A stretch of DNA of 64,000 nucleotides from contig JARCOQ010000009.1 in assembly GCA_029207755.1 (NCBI GenBank), positions 33,812,914 through 33,876,913 of the forward strand. The letters run 5' to 3'. The notes below the pieces were generated by a model. That model saw only the letters and a program-made list of their open reading frames with translations, had not been told where the DNA came from and ran no database searches. The DNA is from Chamaea fasciata. Taxonomy: Eukaryota; Chordata; Aves; Passeriformes; Sylviidae. The translations under genes were made by a program, and so were the position numbers. Positions 22,534 to 37,358 of this stretch are shown piece by piece. Positions within the stretch are counted from its first letter, which is position 1, and every line of letters begins with the position of its first letter.

Positions 22534-25500
22534 CAGGATGCTCGTTTAACTGCAAACACTAAATTTGGACGTAAGTAATCTAGTGCTCAGAAAGAGAGAG
22601 TCCTTACAGCATTTCTGTACAAAGCCAGAGGGGCTGTTTCGGCGGTCAGCGTGAACAGGAGTCCCTGAGGCAGAGCTGCTGTGAGAACAGCACACAGCAC
22701 ACCAAGGTGCACACACAGCTAATAACCTACACTAAGCTTTCCTGCAGCTTGCCCTGTTTTGGTGGGACTGCAGCTGCAGGTCTGTCAGGGTTTCCTTGTA
22801 GGAAGCCTGGACACAACGGGAAGCTGTGCAAAAAGGATGATTCCACGTCATAAACATAAGGAGAGACAGAAGGGTTTACACCCACAACAATCTGGAATTT
22901 TGGAGTGGTGCAAAGGAGGAGTTGTGAGCAGGAGGGGCTGTGGGACACAGGGAGAGCCTTGGAGGGGCTCCAGGGCTGTGGTGGGCAGGAAAGAGGTTCA
23001 GAGCTCCCCTTCTGGAAGAGCAGCCACAGGGAGGGGCAGAGTGGGGCAGCCACAGGTCTGTGGCACCAGTGCCGATGGAGGACACCTGACAGTTCTGGGA
23101 CTGTCCATCCTCTGCTGAGGGCTCTGCAGTCCTATGATTTTCTTGTTTGAAATTCAGCAAAGGAGTTTCATGGGTTTTGGTGAATAACTACCAGGTTCAA
23201 TGCATGTTGCCTTCTGATGGTACCAGTGCAGCTGCGCACTTTGTGAATTCCCACTCCTCCTGATTTAGCACAAAATCAGTCAATTCAGAACGCCCCTAAC
23301 TCAGATTAACTCCCTGAATCCAGATGTTAAGAGACACATAAAGTCTATTAAATCATCTAGGTTGTTCTCCCCAGCCACTGCACAGCTTCCTACCAGTTTT
23401 ATATGCACTTGTGATTTTTTCAGGCGAGTTTAAAGTATGAGAAAACACTGTGCTTGAAAGGCAATGTTTCCCTGAGGTATCCATCTCACTCTCTGGAATG
23501 CTTTCCCACATATTTAGGTCTTTCTCTGTATCACTGTAACAGCATCCCTTTCCTCCTACAATTCTACTCCCTGATCCTCCACCCCCACATGCTGAAGCAT
23601 CCCAAATTATGGATAGTGCAGACCTGCATGCAATAGCTCATACACCTACAGCTGTTCACGAAACAAATATATAAAAACCTTTCTACCAAGTACCATCTGC
23701 TGGTCAACAACATCACAAAATTTCTCCGTTGTGGAGTTTTTCACCTGTTTCCCTGAAGAAATTCTAATTTCTCTGCTATGGAAATAATGTAAACCTTATA
23801 AAAAATTTTTTTTTATAAGTCAGCTTTTATCTTACTGTTTTTTTCCTGCTCCCAGTCCCTAATGTTTCAGGCCAAACTTCACCTCACATGCTCAGTTACT
23901 GAAGTCCGTCCCCAGTGATTTCACTGAGTCCATAACCTACAACACTAGACTCTGGATTCATTGCATGGTAGATCTAATACATCTATTTTCCTCACACCTC
24001 ACTATTTCCAAGCATAAAGCCTTACAGGTTGAGCAAGCTGATAACACATTCAAGGTGATGAAAAACAAAGACGAGACACGAAGTACTATATTTACAAGCA
24101 ATTATATCTCCCCAAGGTAGTGATGGATTGTTACTACAGCTCAAATCAACTGCTCTATCCAACAACAAAACTGGGAATAGGCCATAAATAATATATATAC
24201 AGAGACATCCAGCTAAGTCTAACAAGAAAGAAAATGGATTGTGTACAAAGAAAGCAGTCTGGAGTATCTCCACGGAGATGTAGGAGAAAAAAAATCCCAA
24301 AACTTCACCTCAGTGTTTCTTGGAAAGGAGTTGGACTGTGTTAATTAGTACAACACCAGGGGTTTTGGGTAATTGTGAAAGAGAGCCTGAAGCCTCTCAA
24401 ATCTCGTTATTCTTGCTCCAGGAAAACCAAGAGCAACTCCATCCCTGTCTGCCTAAACCTAACCACAGCGATTAGCAGGCATCAGTACGGGGCATTATTT
24501 TCTGTTTTCCTTCACTCTGGAATGTCACTCTGAAAAGCAGTGATACTCTTAATTCTTACAGCAACGGAACCTTATCCTTCAACTCCAAAACGTCTTTGCC
24601 ATCACCTTTTCCAGGAAGATAAATTCTTCTGTCTGCAAGCAAAGCTGGTGGCTTCTCCTACACACTGTGCTCCCCTCAGCAAACGCTCTACACTTGTCCC
24701 GCAGCAGAAGCGGCCAGAGGGAGCTGCAGTGAGCAGTGGCTGAGGAACTCAGACCCAGCAGACGGACACATTTCACAGCACTCCAGGGTGTGAGCTGACA
24801 GCTCCAACCAACCCACAGCCCCCACAGTCACGGCCACTCCCCAGCCCCGAGCTGCAGGCTCTGACCATCCTGCCCTCAGGCCTGGTCTGCAGCTCAGCAG
24901 GTCCTGGCAGCTCCCACACTAACTGCAAGTTTGCCTGGGGCACTGCAGAGGAGGCACAACTACAGACCGGTCCTAACCCAGCAACGTACTTCTTGCTGTT
25001 CAAACGTGAGCTCAGCAAAGGGACCAGGTCTGGCAATCCTGGCCGAAGACAGGCCAGTGTCCAGCCGAGCAGCCCCAGCCTGGACCATCCATCAGGGCAG
25101 GAGGAGGCCGAGCGCTGGCAAGGGCTCCTTGCAGGTGGGAGTGGACTGGGACATGTCCTGAGGTGACGAGGGCCACAGCTCCTATCCAGGTGACTGAAGT
25201 GTTACTTCAGGTATACGCTTGTCCCGAGGAAAGTGCATTACTTACACTGCTGTGCAATTAGGTACAGCCATTACCTTGCTCATAGAAAGGTACTCCTACA
25301 AATAATAATTACCTTTTATAGACACTGTTGTGGTTAGTTAATTCAGTTGTTCATTCCAAGGTACCATTTGTACCTCCTGCAGCTCTTCCCCAAACACACC
25401 AAGTGTTTGTTTCTCCTTTCTTCTGCCCCCCAGTGCTGCTCTGCAAAGCGCTTTAGCACTGGCATGGTGGGAAATCTGGATTCCAGTCACACATTCCGGT

Positions 25501-28500
25501 CTCTATTCCGTGAGCCGTTTCTGAAGTTTGCTTTTTGTTTTATTAACCCAGTGATTGTGTGCAGTCCTGGGAGCGGGGATAAGGAAGCGGAATTCACACT
25601 TCGCTCATTACAAATGCTCTGAATTTACTGAGTGAATAATTTTTTCCTGCAGATCACTTTGCTTGCCCCTCCCAGCTGAATGTGCACAGTTTTGGATGAA
25701 ATCTGTGATGGGCTTGGTGTTCACGGAGGAAAAACTATGCTTTTAGAATCATGGCTATAAACAAAAATCCCTTTTTATTACATCTGGCTGCACATCTCTA
25801 TCGCTTACACAAACGGGAGGCAGCAGAGCTCCTCAGGAAATCCACATGGGGAAAAGGTAATTGGACATAGTACAGGTGGATCCCAGAGCTGACCTCTGCC
25901 AGCTCGTTACAGCTGTAGACACAAGAGCAAGATAGGTTTTCATATCATCCATTTTCTGTTGCTGTCTGGGTACAGGTTTGGAAATTACAAGAGAAGAACT
26001 CTTAATGCTGGCAAAACTAAGCAACTGAATTAAGGCCAAACCCCCACTCGACATTTACGGGGGCAATGGCTGAAGCAGGTCTATTCCTTAAAAAAATTAA
26101 CGTAATACAAATTAAAGTGTAGCCAGATGAGAAAAGGGCAGAGTGAAAAAAACATTAAAGGGCATGAAGTAAACAACCCAAAACTCATTGTAATAAACAG
26201 TATTTCATAGGTAGAAATACCTTTTGTGAGTGAAGGAATTTAAGACCTACAAAAATACCTGGATTCTATGGACCCAAGAATGGACAGTGGAGTTCCAGAC
26301 AATGTGAACACTGTCTGTCTGTTACATAATTCTGAAAGTGAAACTGGGTTTAATACAGGAGTTTCTCTTCCCTGCTGCCCTCCTGCACTGGTAACACGTG
26401 GGGTCTGCGTCTCCCTCCAAGAGGAATGAGGGAGAAGAGGTCCAAAAGCACCGGCTTTGTACAGCAGGACTGGGGTGATCCACACAAACCCAACCTGCAT
26501 CTTTTGCACAGGAGTATTTGTAAAGGCCGTTCAGGGTTGGTACCTTTTGACTGTGCAGAAGCCAGCCCCCGACCCTGGTGCCCTTCCAAACCTCTTTGAC
26601 AGCAATGCCAGCAAAGCAGCTGCCCCTGTTGTCTGTCAGTTCTAAATGGTGTCTGCTGAGGGCAAATAAAACCTATCAATTTGTAATCAAACAAACAAGT
26701 AACAGGCAGAATATAACAGAGATGAGTAACAGCCCACATGATTTTTCAAGCATAAATATTGTTCAGCTAATGGAAAAATAAGCTTTTATGGCTTCTGGAA
26801 AGATTAGAAGCTGTAAATACCATGTATCTTTCAGGCAGAGTCTGAAACCTTCTCCTGTTGTGTTTTCATGATCTGCCTAAACAATACATAGAAAATCAAT
26901 GAAGTCATTGCTTGCTGAGGAGATGCCAAAGTTGGAAGAGCACGCTCCAAGAGGGACAGGTTATCAAAGGGCTGCTGCCACAGCAGAGGGCCGAAGACAA
27001 GCAACCTGATTTCTCTGGGATCTGCCTTGGTGTTGGCGCTGCTCAGTTCTTTGTTTGTGGCTTGAAAAAGGGAATAAAGAGAATGTTTAATGAACTTACA
27101 TTTGATACTGATGTGGAAGAAGAAGGAAATAGGTAATTCTTAGATCCAAATCTGGCCTCCTAGCCTGAGATAAGTAGGAAGGAGAAGCAGACGCAATGAA
27201 AAAAAAGATGCATGCCCTCAGGTAGGAATATCAAACAGAGATACACATGGAGAGGCAGTCCCTACACAACAGGACAGTGTGAGAGGCGCTGAGTTTTAGT
27301 GGATCACAAATCCATCAGGAATCAGCACTAGCATGCTGCAGAAGAAGAGGTAATGGGAAAGTGACGAATACAGGAGAGAAATAAACACTTCTGGTCTTTT
27401 TTTTTACACTAATGAGGTCTCTGTAGAATTCCAGGAGAAATTCCTGGAAAGATGAAAGACTTTGTTTTGGAGAGAAGACTGAGTGCCAACAGAATGGATT
27501 AGATTTGGTTTGCTTCTAGGCTTCAGCTTATTCCAGTGGAGTGGCACTAAGACTCCTCCTGACCCGCAGCAGTGGCTGGTGCTGTGCACAGGGAAGTTGT
27601 GGCACTCACACAGAACAAGGGCCAGCACCAGTGACAGCCCACCCACTGCCAGTCCTGTCCCACAGGCATCTGTCCTGTCCCAGTGCCACCCTGTTCCATA
27701 CTCTCCCCGTCTCCAAGGCAGAAGGATAATGCAAATAAAGAAATAATGAAAATGAAGGCCAGTGCAAAAACCTATGGGATAAGTTAAAGGCTTTACACCT
27801 CTGTGGCAGTGAAATGGGAATTGAAAAATTACTGTTATTTACAGCAATTTTTTTAGATCAATACAACTTTCTATCACTGCTAGGATTCCTTCTTTTTCTG
27901 CTCTACTATCAAGATACTGATTGTTGATCTCACATTGGTAGTTTTCTTATCTGGGTCATCCTTCTCTCCCCAGGTCCCCTGTGCTTTCACCAGCTCTACT
28001 AAATAAAGCCAAGCTATTATTTAGAAGGCTTTGCTCGCTCTGTGAGGCATCAAGTAATTTATTTTTTGTTGCTCTTACTTGCTGTATTGTGCAATCCAAG
28101 ACCAAAATACAGCTACCAAAAATTTTCTCAGCACTTCATATAATACAGAAGCAGATTTTCCGGAGACCTTCAGTGACTATCAATTTCAATTCTGATGGCC
28201 GTGTCCAAAATTCCCCGAATCTCACTAAAACCAATCTCACTCGTGGTGTCTGAGGAAAACCTGAGCGCTGTGGTAACTTCACAAAGCACCTGGAAGAGCC
28301 TCTGGTACATTTGTAGCTCATCTCCAGTGCCACACGCATGTAGCAGGGTTTGTGGGCCACCGAGCAGCAGCGCCCTGCCTCCCCATCCACCCCAGCTGCT
28401 TCCAAGGACTTGGTCCCTGTCTGCTACAGCCCCCAGGTCCATCCTCAGTAGTTCTGCTGCTGACCCCTCCCTGCTCCTCCCAGAGCTGCCACCTCTCACC

Positions 28501-31500
28501 TGTAACAGGCAGCACCAAGACAAACACACCTTCCTCTGTAGCACTGCTGGAACAATGTATCTGAGTGTACATAAACACAGAAGGGACCTTTTCCTAATGA
28601 TCCCTGAGTTCTCTTCCTCTCTGCTTGGATAAATGAAGTTGCAATCAAGCTATTTGAACTTGACAAGGACAAACAGGCATAGTTCCAAGCTCCCATACTC
28701 TATTTTGTCAGCTGAGTAAACTTTGTTAGAGCAATCCAGGCACTGAGAACTTGGCTGCACTGCAAAACAACTGTCACTAAGAAGTATTTCTGGTCGCCAG
28801 TTTTAAAAAGCATAAACCCAGAAAGGAATTCCTGCTTCAGAATGTAGTCCCATATAGCAGAGCTCTGCTTTACCATCCTGACCATATCACTTGTGGAACG
28901 GAGAAATCCTGATATAATTCTGGGGGAATACAGCTGGGAAGCAGGACTCAAAGTACTGCTGAATTCATGACAGAGATAGATGTGCCAGAGAGCCACAAGG
29001 CCTGGAAGTCGAGGCAGGACCCTGAAGGAGGAAGGGAGAAGGGTGTGCTCGGTATGCAAGACTCTAGAGGTCTGTGCAAGTCTGTGCTAGCCCACAGGTA
29101 AACACTGATATTGTCATGGTTGTTATAGTTTAAGCAGGTAGTTATTTTGAGCTCATGCTTGAAATGTCTACAAAGCAGCAGTGAGTTCAATAAAACTGGT
29201 TTCATGATGCAAACCATGGAGACCCCGTCTCTTCAATCGCCCGACGCAATTCAGAGGGAAAAATGCTGATGTCGCTTGAGTAGTTGCTCATAATAATGTT
29301 ACTTAGCAGGATGCTTCACGATTTGAACTGCCCCTTAAAATAATATGGAAGAGAACACAAAGCAGCATCAGGTGGGAACAGAGGAAGTTATGTCAGGAGA
29401 GAAGCTGTACCTGCAGCCTGGGAGGCAGAAAAGCAGCTGAAATTCTGACTGTAAATTGTTAGATCACAATTCTGACAAAACTCATCGCAGCAACAACAGA
29501 ACATGGGAAGCAAAGCATCCAAGGGGTATGTTTGTACAGGTCTCCCTCTGATGCACTGAGTATTTATGTGTGCAGCACGAAACACAGCAGTGTCTGGATG
29601 TTTATATACGCTATTTATAGAGATGAAAATCAAACAACTGTGAGATCTTCCCACACTTACGCTTGTGCACACACACAGACCACCTTTCCTTTCACTTCCA
29701 GATCCCAAAGTCCAAATCTTCTCTAAGACACTTGCAGCTCTCTTGCAGCCTTGATGAAACATGTTAATGAAAATGTGTAATTTCTGTCCAGTTGAGACCA
29801 GCTGCAGGAGGTACAAATATTAAATAAAGAAACAGGACACCATATAATTAAATAATTTTACCTATACGTAAAAATAACATTATCAAATTCTCATTGTGAT
29901 CTAAAGATGAAAAGTCCTTTACAAAGCTTGTTGTTGTTGCTAAACTATTAATCAGTGGATTTTACACTGAACTAAAAACAAAAGAAAAAAAATAAGGAAT
30001 GTCAAAAGCCTGTAGTGATGAAAAAAGTGGAAAGAGAGGAAGCTGCTCTCCTGCAGCAGGTCTCGGCTGGGTATAAACTGGACTTTGATGACACATCTTA
30101 CCAAAGACAACAAGAGAATTCCAAACACCCAAGGGTGTCCATCTGTGTGCACAAGTCAAAGTATGGCATGTCTTGGGTTTTCAACTCTGTAAGTGCATAT
30201 AAACAGACAAATACTTCCGTGTTTGGTGCCAGTTTGTAAAGAGATGAATTATAATACAAGCAGTGGTTTGTACAAGATAGTGCGCCTGAATAAATCAGAT
30301 TATGCCTTTTGTAGGCAGATGGCATCCATGAGGCTCAAGTTGAGTTCCTGAGGAAATTATCTACAGCTGTAGAAAATGCTCTCCCCAGTTTGCAATTTCC
30401 CAGTCACTTTTTCCTGTGCCAGCAGAAACGTCTCCCCAGATTCCCCTTGATCTGTTTCTCACACCATCAGTGCAAAGTGAGGGAACACCACAGCATCTCA
30501 AGTGTTCTGCCATCTCAACCTGGCATCAACTGTGCATGCCTCTCACCTCTTTTTACTCTCATTATCTCTCAGATGCTTCTCCATCTCCTTCTGCTTCCAG
30601 ATTCAGTTTTTCAAAGGACATTTTCATTTCCAGTTGCTAAGGTCAGCAGACCTTTCCAATCATGGACTTTAATTCGGCTGCCTGTCATTTTAATCACTAC
30701 GTTACATACCCACAGTTACTGTTTCAGTGACTGCAGAAAAGTCTCTGTTATTGGCCTCATCCATCTGCCTTCTCCCATTTTTTTTCTGTCATGAACAAAA
30801 ATTACCTGGAGATTTTAACCTCTCCAGTACAGGAAACCATCCGAGAGCCTCAGAGACTGTGCTGCAGGAATTTCTGAACTCTGTCCGTGAGCAGCAGCGA
30901 TTGGGTTCTGAACAAGCAATATTAAACCTGTAGGCAGACACCAGGCTTTGAATGCAGGGCTCCCCTGCACTCTGAGCTGGGCAGGGCAGGGAGGGGACGA
31001 TGCAAAGGACACTCAAGGCTGGTCCCCACCCAGCAGGCCAGGACTGCCCGTGGTACCCCTGGGCACTGCCAGCCTGGCTGCAGGGACACTCCTGGCTGTC
31101 TGCTGGGAGAGCTGGCACAGCAGGCATCGAGGTGTGTGCAGGATGTCTCCATGCCCAACTGCAGCTGCACCCTCCCAAAGCACACAGGTGAGCTCTGAGG
31201 AACCCCCTTGCACAGAGCCCCCAGCTGCTTCCCACTCCTGTGGGCCACGTGCTGAATTTTCAACAGGAGTTAAAACGTGCTCTAGAAAAAGCAAGTCTCA
31301 AGGGCCTGGAAGGAGAAGGAAATGCCACAGGAAGGGTACTAATGAAACAAAATAGGGGTGTTTAGCAGTACAGGGTAAAAATAGAGCAATGCCTCTTAAT
31401 GCTTCTGTCTTCAGACAGTCAGTACTGTCTTCTAAAATCCTCTGGCTATGCTGTAACCTTTAAAAAATGAAACATTCTCCTTGCTTTTAAGAGTGTATTT

Positions 31501-34500
31501 TTTTTTTCAGTTCTCCAATAACAAGCAAATAGATTGTCCTGAAAATCACTATTAATGTCTTTTCCTTTAAAGAATCCAGCCACATGTACACCCAGACTCC
31601 TTCCTTATCCTTTCAGAGCATGCCCTGCAGCAAGGCCTGTTCAGCAACTTAAACTCAGTGAATCCCAGAAGGTAGAGTTTATGGGTTAATGACTGCTGAA
31701 CTATTGTTTTTGTAGGGTATTTATTCCTCACTTAATTATGTCATTTAAAAAAAATTATATTAATGGCAGACGTTACCTTTTGTAATTTTCCATCAGAGCA
31801 CACTCAGGAACTGAGCGGCAGAAGTGAGTTACCGGAGCCTGGCCCAGGGCCATGCTGGTGGGGGAAATCACCTCTCTAAAGCAGCTTCTGGCCTCTCCAG
31901 TGTCAGTGTCCCCCAGCAGCATCCTCAGGTGGATTGTGAGACCTCCCAGGACATCCCTGTGTCCCTCAGCTGGTCCCACACAGCCTGTGCCTAAGCCCTG
32001 CACTGCTGGTGGATGTAGAAAATCAACTAATACAAAATATATCCATGGAATTTAAAAACACAAGCTACTTGAAGACCATTAGGTACTCTGGCAGAGGCAC
32101 AAACATCTGAATTCAGGAAGTCCAAGCTAGAGGTTGAATGTGCCAACTTCCTCTGGACAAACAATTGTAAAGAATCTTAATTACATCATCACAAACCCAG
32201 ATGAAAATACAATGGTGCACTTTACTTATCCATGGAAAACAAAGGATGGTAGCAAAAGAAAATGTAGACACTGAAGAACTGACTTCTAAAGGATTTTTAG
32301 ACTTTTCAGCAGCTAACAAAGAAGACAGTAAACTGATCATCCAAAAATAAACACTGAAAAGTCCGAACTCGGAGTTCAGAGACCTCTTTTTCATCAACTC
32401 CAGCGAGACAAAAAGATTGCCATGAACGAGAGTCACAGCAGGAGAGCTCTGGTTCAGTAACGCAGGGTCACAGTGCCAGCTGTTGGATACACCCAAAAAG
32501 CTGTAACTGTGCATTTATATGTGCTCCATGACCAACCTGTTTTTTTGCGGTTTACACTTTTGATCTGGGTTTTTTTTTTTTCCCCTAATCCAGCTGACCA
32601 CAATCCCCCTGATCATCTGACAGGAAGGAACTGCAAACAGAAGTAGATTCATTATTTTCAGTTTGCTCTCAGATGCCAGAGTTCACATCATGAACCACCC
32701 ACATCTGTTTTGAGGCAAGAGAATAACACACCTTGTGGAGCAACTCTCTACATGGAGATCACCCTACAGGTAAAGATCCTGTATCTAGATTTCTGTACCA
32801 GCCGAGCAAACTGGAAACTCTGGGAAATCTGACACAGGCCCAGTGCTGGGGGTGTGAATGCAGCTGCTCAGAGCGCTTTTAAGCCAACTAAGATAAGAGC
32901 TGTATCAATAACGCAGTTTTAACTCTGATATAACTCTGATATAACTCCTGTTATATCAAATTTTCTCATTCCCCTTGACTCTTTAACCACAGTAATTTAA
33001 AAAACCTCATCCAGATCTCAAAACCCACAAAACCATCCAAAAAGTTGTGCTGTTTGGAGTACTTGGGCATACTGGGGGGGGTATTTCTGAGGCTCAAGCC
33101 TGCACACTGGCGATGTCTCCAGGCATTTAATCATGAATGCCCCAAACCATTTCACCTTCCAATCAAGGTTATTGACTTGCCTGACTGCAGTCACTGGGGA
33201 CACCTCTGCAAGAACTGACAACAGAAACTATCTTCTTACGCGAAGCAGAGGTCTGACAGGTTTTTCTACCCACAGGTCCTCAGAAGCAGTGATTTTAGCG
33301 AAAAAAGAAACTTGTATTCCCAGATGTGGCAGAAAACAGGGAGAACTGGTTAAACTGCTGAACAGCAGTAGTACCACGGGCTAGAAGGGAGGCCACGCTA
33401 TGGCCACAACAGTCTCAGGCATCTGAAGCTCTGCCAGGGAGCCTCTGCAAGTGCCTTCCTCACTCCCCTCTGACATCCTTCAGCTTCTCGGAGCTGACTC
33501 CAAGCACACTCCCTTCCCTCTTCCAGGGCAGCCCTTCCTGTTTGCAATACTCTGGCCTGCAGGGTTTGTCACAGCCCTGGAAGGATCCTGGGCTACTCCT
33601 CCCCTGGCCTTTAACCCCTGGAACAGCCTGTGCTCCTGGCTGCCACTGCCTGCCCCTTCTGCTGTGAACACGGGCTGTGAAAAACCCAACTTCCCAAACT
33701 GGTGCCCACAAGCTGCTCAGGAACAGCTTCTCAATGCTACTTGAAAGAACAAGACCTCCCAGTGGTATAACTATAATTTAACTACCCAGAATGTCACGAC
33801 AAAGGAATCAGTCTTTGGAAAACTCCCCGGAAAAATACAAGTTAATACCGAAATCTAATTTAAAAACTCACTTGGGCTACCAGTAAACTGCTAACATTTT
33901 TGCTCAAAAAGATGTTTTGGGCTAAAGGGATATTATATTATGGCAAAGTCGTCTTTCAGAGTGCCCATCTTGTGTTTTGCAAAGAAAAAAAAGATGCAAT
34001 TATAAAAGATTTTTTTTAACTATGATAAATGCTTTTTAAATTGGATGAAGTTTAGGATGCATAATGTGGGAATGGAAGCATTTTTTGGAGTTAGGGAATC
34101 AATTTTCTGGTAGCTAAACTACTGTATCTTATACTACTACTATATCTGCATTTAACACGTTTTCAAGTTTCATCTTCAGAAAACAACAGCAATTTTTGCC
34201 AGACTGGGACATTTCCCAGGGGGAGTCAGGAAGCTGAGCCCTCTGCACTCCATTCATTATAAACTCCGCAGCAATTGGAATTAAGGGGGCTACTGAACCT
34301 AGAGAGGAACCAAACCAGGACCATCAGAACCAAAATGCTGCCCCAACCCTGTAATGATAGGCTTGAAGCTGGTAATGGAAGACAGTAAAATTCACCTTTC
34401 AAAATTAGTTCATACCACTAGCACAGTCATATTTTCGAATTTCTCAGAAAACTGTCCTCACCCCATTTGCTTTTTTTAAAAAAAAACACACTTTCAGTGT

Positions 34501-37299
34501 TGCAAAATGAAATTAATGGCATGATCTATAATGTAATTAAAACATTTTGTAGTAAAAAAAGAACAAAGTACTCATAAAAAATGTTCATTTTATGTTATAT
34601 ATGCACCCAGCACATCTGCTATGCCACTGGGACAGATGTTTATTAATATGGATATCTGATCATATTGCTAGACTGCTAATGGCTCAGTAATCCATCTTCT
34701 AAATACCACACAAGTTTCTGATGATATGCAGAACCAATTATCAAAATATTTCCCAAAAAACCCCCGCTTTACTGCTATGGCCTGTGAAAAGCACCATTAA
34801 CTTGCAGTTTGGTTTCAACAACAGGGTACAATAGTTACGACGTGTTGTGTTTATAATAAGTATGTGGTATGAAAGGCTTGGAGACACTCTCTCTAATATG
34901 GCAACTTCAACAAAACTTCAAACTCTCAGAAACAGAAATTCTCCCCTCTTCTTGCCTCACTACTACAGATCATGCCCTTACCTGAATTATTGGCTTGTAG
35001 TGAGAAAATTTAGTTACACAATTAGACAACGCAGTTAATTATGGAAATATTTGAGCTTCAGCTGAGCATCACTGTTTTAAGATTTATCAAACTGTATAAA
35101 TAATGATGGTTTATTAAACTGAAGACCATAATACCCTTTTCTAATATGCCAGCACTTAACTACTGATGCCCAGTACACATCTGTCCTCACCCTCACTGTG
35201 GACATATTCTCCTACCAACTCTTCTCCTAATTTCTAAGCCCTCATGAAGGTACAGATAAAGTTTACTTCACTGCAAGTTCACTGAAGAGAAAAAAGTACC
35301 TGGCTGTAAAATGCAGAGAGGAAACTACCTTCAGAATAAAAATATCCACTTTGCATAATGACAAAAACAGTCTTAGACTAAAATGCATTTTCTTTGTACT
35401 GCATCAATTTGATATGAGCCTTGCTCGCACTTTGGGAAAAACACTAAGTAAACAAATTCTCCTTGATATGGTTGACTTGGAGTTATCAACAGCCCTGCAG
35501 TACCAAAGGAAAGCGGTTATGATGTTCCCACCCTCCCAGATCTCCCCCGTTTTTCATGGTGGCCTCTCCTCGTGGCTCTGCTTGCATAAACACAGTCTAA
35601 CATAGAGACTGTGTGAATGACATTTGTATTGTCAGCCCCAAGCACTCAAATATCATGAGTCAGGCTCCAAAATACCACACAACTGGAAAAAAAAAAACCA
35701 CCAGGAGAATTGAAATAATACATCTGCAGTTCTTTGTATTTACTTTCTCTTTTCCAAGCCTTCAGGGGTCCCATTTTCAGGATTTGCTCAGCAACCATGA
35801 AACTTAATTAAAAAATGCTGGGGGTAGGTGAGTTTCTCCTACAATAACATATCTCCAGAGCCAGTGCACATACAAAGATTTTTTAATAACACTCTGAGTT
35901 AGAATCACTGACGTATTATATGAGTCTAAAAAAAGAGCAGTTAACACATGAAAGGTCTTAATTTCTGTCTGCTCATCAAATGGCAGTGAGGAGGTTCTCT
36001 TGCAGCCACACAGTGGTGAGAGATGAGTGGGATAATGGCAGGAGAACATTGGCACTGGCTAGAATCTACCACTGATGCCGAAAAAAAAAACCCAAAACAA
36101 AAAAACCCAGAGGAAAGACTTGAGAGAAATTATTAACATGGGTGCTGTTTGCTGGAATAGCCTTTGGCAGGCAGTCCTGGCTCTTAGAGTGCTGTTCAAA
36201 GCTTACCTCACTTTGCTTTCCTCTCCACCACTTTAAGGCATTTGCTACAGACTGGCAATTAGAGAGCATCCATCATTCCTGCTGCACAACATTGGGGTGA
36301 GGAAGGGATTTCCTTCCCCACAGTGATGCAAGAACTCAGCTGCTGAAAGGCCTGGTTGAGAGTCTGCAAACTGCAGCCAGAGTTTGGGGCTTCCAGGGAT
36401 CAATCCTTACTGTTTTGGACTGCCTGGTGCAACCTCGGCAAGACAGGCCATTCCTGATTACATTAATTAGGTACTTCCAGGTTTTCTTAACAAAGAAGGC
36501 AGGAGACTTTTCTGAAGGGACAGCCGGTTGCTGCAGAAGATTGTATTAACACAACTGACACAATTCAGCCAGGCAAGTTACTCGGCATCAGCATCAGTGT
36601 CACTTTGCTGGGTCAAGACAAAGAATTTGAAAATATGTTTGGCACAGGCTCTCCGGTGAGTAAAACTTTTTTTCTTATATCATGTAGGTAAAATTTCCTA
36701 GGATGGAAAGGGGGAAGGGAGTATTTCAGATGGATAAAACATGTCCAAAAACTAATGTGGCAGTCCTGAAGAAAAACACCACTTCATCTGATTTTTCCAT
36801 CAGTATTAAACCACACTTTTTTCTAAGGCCTAAATTATAGTGGCAGCTTGCTTCCTCAAGCCCACAGGATTTAAAATTGAAGAGAACTTTTGGAATAAGT
36901 TACTGCCTTGGCAAGGAATGCAGTACAACAGCTGCTTGTTCACTGAAATCCTGACAAAATCTTGAGGGTTTCCGCTGCTGAGACAGCAAAGATGTGAAGA
37001 ATGGCCCTGAGTAACTTAGTGAGGACTTCCCTCTGCAACATCCCCATCAACATTCCTCCTCCCACCCTCCTTCTGTTTGGTTTGCCTACTGTCAGAAGCC
37101 AGGGGGGAGACCTTATGTGAGTGGTTCTCCCTTGGGAATGTGGGATGTGCATTCCCAACACCAACAACAGGCTGATGCTCAAACACCAGCCAGATGGCAC
37201 CGAGAGCTTTGCCTTCCTGGGTCTTCAGCCTGCCATGCTGTGGACAGCAACTGCTCTTGCAGGGAATCTCATGGACAGGTCTGGAAGTTCCCTTTGAGG

Positions 37300-37358
37300 A
37301 AAAAAATACTAAAAAAAAAAGAAAAAAAACCCTAAAAAAAAACCTAAAAAAAAAAAAT
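37300..37358. repeat. A-rich simple repeat
   Basis: A-runs are separated by CT and CCCT. They give the Phe-rich core of a 235-codon chance frame on the minus strand (37016-37723). Confidence 0.93.

Noticed and set aside
22295..22578. Phe-rich and Lys-rich open frames
   Set aside because: Artefacts of the A-rich tract at 22427-22533.
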